A stretch of DNA of 6,814 bases, taken from Desulfobacteraceae bacterium (GTDB taxonomy: Bacteria > Desulfobacterota > Desulfobacteria > Desulfobacterales > SG8-13). The notes under the pieces are model-generated. The model did no database searches and had not been told where the DNA came from. It saw nothing but the letters and a program-made list of their open reading frames with translations. The stretch covers positions 1 through 6,814 of the forward strand of contig JARFQH010000150.1 of the NCBI GenBank assembly GCA_029287875.1, written 5' to 3'. Both the position numbers and the translations under genes were made by a program. Below are positions 5,724-6,814 of the stretch, piece after piece. The number at the start of each line of letters is the position of its first letter. Position 1 is the first letter of the stretch.

Positions 5724-6416
5724 ATGGAAATACGACTGCTCAGTTTGCTGGAGGGAGCCCGCCGGGCCGCCGGAACGGTTGTCATCATCGATGTCTACCG
5801 GGCCTTTACAACGGCTGCCGTGGCGCTGCAGCGCGGGGCCGCGCGCATTTTGCTGGTCGACACCCCTGAGGCGGCATTCAAACTGCGTTGCCAGGGCCGG
5901 GGCGATTTGTGTCTGGGAGAGGACTCCGGCATCAAGGTACCCGGTTTCGACTTCGGCAATTCGCCGCTCGAGCTCTCCCAGGCCGGAGTTCACGGCCAGA
6001 CATTGATCCAATCCACCAGTGCCGGCACCAAAGGCGTTGTTGCGGCCGGCAGAACCGAGGTCCTCTTCGCCGCAGCGCTGGTCAACGCCGAAGCGACCGT
6101 CCGCGCAGTGCTGGCAAGGAGACCCTCGCTGGTGTCGCTCGTGGCGATGGGTACAAATGGAACGAAGCGCAGCGACGAGGACGAGCAGTGCGCCCTCTAC
6201 ATACGCAACCGGCTGCGCGGCCGCCGGCCGGATACGGCCGCAGTGCGGTCGCTGGTGCTTTCGGCCCATGATTCGGCCAAATTCGACGACCCAGAGCGAC
6301 CGCATTTCGACCCGCGCGACCGCGACATGGCCCTGCAAATCGACAGCATCCCCTTTGCGATCCGGGTTCGCGTCGAGGGAGACCTGCTGGTGGCGACTCC
6401 TGAAACGATTCAATGA
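5724..6416 (+). CDS. 2-phosphosulfolactate phosphatase (ComB) family protein
   Basis: This 230-residue soluble protein matches the ComB family, whose characterised members hydrolyse (2R)-2-phospho-3-sulfolactate to sulfolactate in coenzyme M biosynthesis. Visible family blocks are IIDVYRAFTT (21-30; many members have IDVLRATTT), GEDSGIKVPGFDFGNSP (65-81), STSAGTKGV (97-105; many members have TTNGT) and DEDEQCA (151-157). Length is close to the usual ~235. It begins 17 bases after the dehydrogenase stop, with only a weak AGAAGG upstream, so translation may be coupled. Bacterial members mostly lack an assigned role because their hosts do not make coenzyme M, and the altered STSAGT block may mark a different phosphoester substrate. 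The family call is fairly sure; the reaction is not. Confidence 0.85.
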   Translation: MEIRLLSLLEGARRAAGTVVIIDVYRAFTTAAVALQRGAARILLVDTPEAAFKLRCQGRGDLCLGEDSGIKVPGFDFGNSPLELSQAGVHGQTLIQSTSAGTKGVVAAGRTEVLFAAALVNAEATVRAVLARRPSLVSLVAMGTNGTKRSDEDEQCALYIRNRLRGRRPDTAAVRSLVLSAHDSAKFDDPERPHFDPRDRDMALQIDSIPFAIRVRVEGDLLVATPETIQ

Positions 6417-6487
6417 GCTTTGTTTTTCTGGCAATCAGCGACTAAAAATATGACATCGCCACGTCTTGCGCACATATCTTCCCGATA

Positions 6488-6518
6488 ACCCTGAATCGGT
6501 CAGGGTCGCGGTTGACCG
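6488..6518 (+). repeat. two mutually exclusive hairpins
   Basis: ACCCTGA (6488-6494) and TCAGGGT (6500-6506) form a perfect 7-bp stem around a 5-base loop. The segment CGGTCA (6497-6502), which is part of that hairpin, can instead pair with TGACCG (6513-6518) across a 10-base loop. No T-tract follows either, so this is not a standard terminator. It may be a structured RNA element, a protein site, or chance. Confidence 0.3.
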
Positions 6519-6606
6519 GCTTGCACTTGCACTGGAATTGTTCTATGTTGCAGTTATTCAAAGGTTCGGAATAGTTTGACTACAAAACATTGTCTGGGGA
6601 GGAAGG

Positions 6607-6690
6607 ATGACCTGCAAAGAAAGCGGATTCACTATCTTTTTCACCTCGCTTCGGCCAAGGCCTGACGTCCGACCAACCGGTCTTTACTGA
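6607..6690 (+). CDS. possible 27-residue small protein
   Basis: ATG 6607 is directly preceded by the purine-rich GGGGAGGAAGG (6596-6606), a very strong Shine-Dalgarno region with slightly short spacing. The frame encodes 27 residues beginning MTCKESGFTIFFTSLRPRP and ends with TGA at 6690, 75 bases before the next gene. No family is recognised. It could be a leader peptide, a decayed gene start or chance. Confidence 0.25.
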   Translation: MTCKESGFTIFFTSLRPRPDVRPTGLY

Positions 6691-6765
6691 CGGATTGATT
6701 TACGTTATGGTCACAGGCGCTTCCTACGGGTAAATTGACTGTCTCAATCAAAGGGGTTCGACATT

Positions 6766-6814
6766 GTGAAATCAATTGTCAATGTATCCAATCGGCTTCC
6801 CATCACCATCGATG
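6766..6814 (+). CDS. otsA: start of a probable trehalose-6-phosphate synthase (GT20), cut by the window edge
   Basis: A GTG at 6766 follows AAGGGG (6751-6756) with 9 bases between. An in-frame stop lies at 6736-6738, so the protein cannot begin much further upstream. Only 16 codons are inside the window: (M)KSIVNVSNRLPITID. The VSNRLP block after a short beta strand is the hallmark N-terminus of GT20 enzymes such as OtsA, which join UDP-glucose and glucose-6-phosphate into trehalose-6-phosphate for osmoprotection. With so few residues, a fused OtsA-OtsB protein or a glucosylglycerol-phosphate synthase of the same family cannot be excluded. Confidence 0.65.
   Translation, partial: MKSIVNVSNRLPITID

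Larger units (their letters stand above)
6417..6765. other. intergenic region (349 bases) before the otsA-like gene
   Basis: No gene of normal size is visible. The stretch is more AT-rich than its neighbours. It holds a perfect 7-bp hairpin with a competing partner (6488-6518), a tandem TTGCAC repeat (6521-6532) and a 27-codon frame with a strong ribosome binding site (6607-6690). No clear intrinsic terminator follows the ComB-like gene. The promoter of the gene starting at 6766 should lie here, but I could not pick a convincing -35/-10 pair. Confidence 0.6.

Noticed and set aside
5703..6434. Minus-strand open frame (243 codons) opposite the ComB-like gene
   Set aside because: No recognisable domain; the plus-strand frame carries several ComB family blocks.
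6534..6552. Sigma-54-like GG ... TTGCA arrangement
   Set aside because: The GG to GC spacing is 14 bases instead of the required 10.

Overview
This window reads as ordinary chromosomal DNA from a fairly GC-rich Gram-negative bacterium. The mix of proteins (a 2-oxoglutarate dehydrogenase E1, a ZnT9-like cation transporter, a 2-phosphosulfolactate phosphatase-like protein) would fit a deltaproteobacterium (Desulfobacterota). That placement is an impression from protein style and was not tested. I see no IS element, tRNA, rRNA, CRISPR array or phage gene.

Layout. Bases 1-2801 are a leftward (minus-strand) unit. A 253-residue alpha/beta hydrolase (2801-2040) is followed after 21 bases by sucA, the E1 component of 2-oxoglutarate dehydrogenase. 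sucA starts at 2018 and runs off the left edge after 672 complete codons, with roughly the last quarter of the protein missing. Bases 2802-3235 are a 434-base divergent intergenic region. It carries candidate promoters in both directions, GC-rich hairpins in the presumed hydrolase leader, an 8-bp palindrome, and two very short reading frames with excellent Shine-Dalgarno sequences.

Bases 3236-6416 hold four rightward genes: a CDF-family cation transporter (3236-4150), a small YdcZ/DUF606-type membrane protein (4208-4657), a D-isomer-specific 2-hydroxyacid dehydrogenase (best start 4759, stop 5706) and a ComB/2-phosphosulfolactate phosphatase-like protein (5724-6416). The last two are only 17 bases apart and probably form a transcription unit. 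Bases 6417-6765 contain no sizeable gene, but hold two mutually exclusive hairpins and a 27-codon frame with a strong ribosome binding site. At the right edge a GTG-started gene begins (6766). Its first 16 codons look like the N-terminus of trehalose-6-phosphate synthase (OtsA, GT20).

How the genes fit together. sucA feeds the TCA cycle, and the hydrolase before it has no obvious link to that role. The most suggestive pairing is the dehydrogenase with the ComB-like phosphatase. A ComB reaction yields sulfolactate, and some known sulfolactate dehydrogenases (SlcC) belong to the same dehydrogenase superfamily, so a small C3-sulfonate module is conceivable though unproven. I found no clearly new multi-gene system; the most open questions are that gene pair and the structured intergenic regions.
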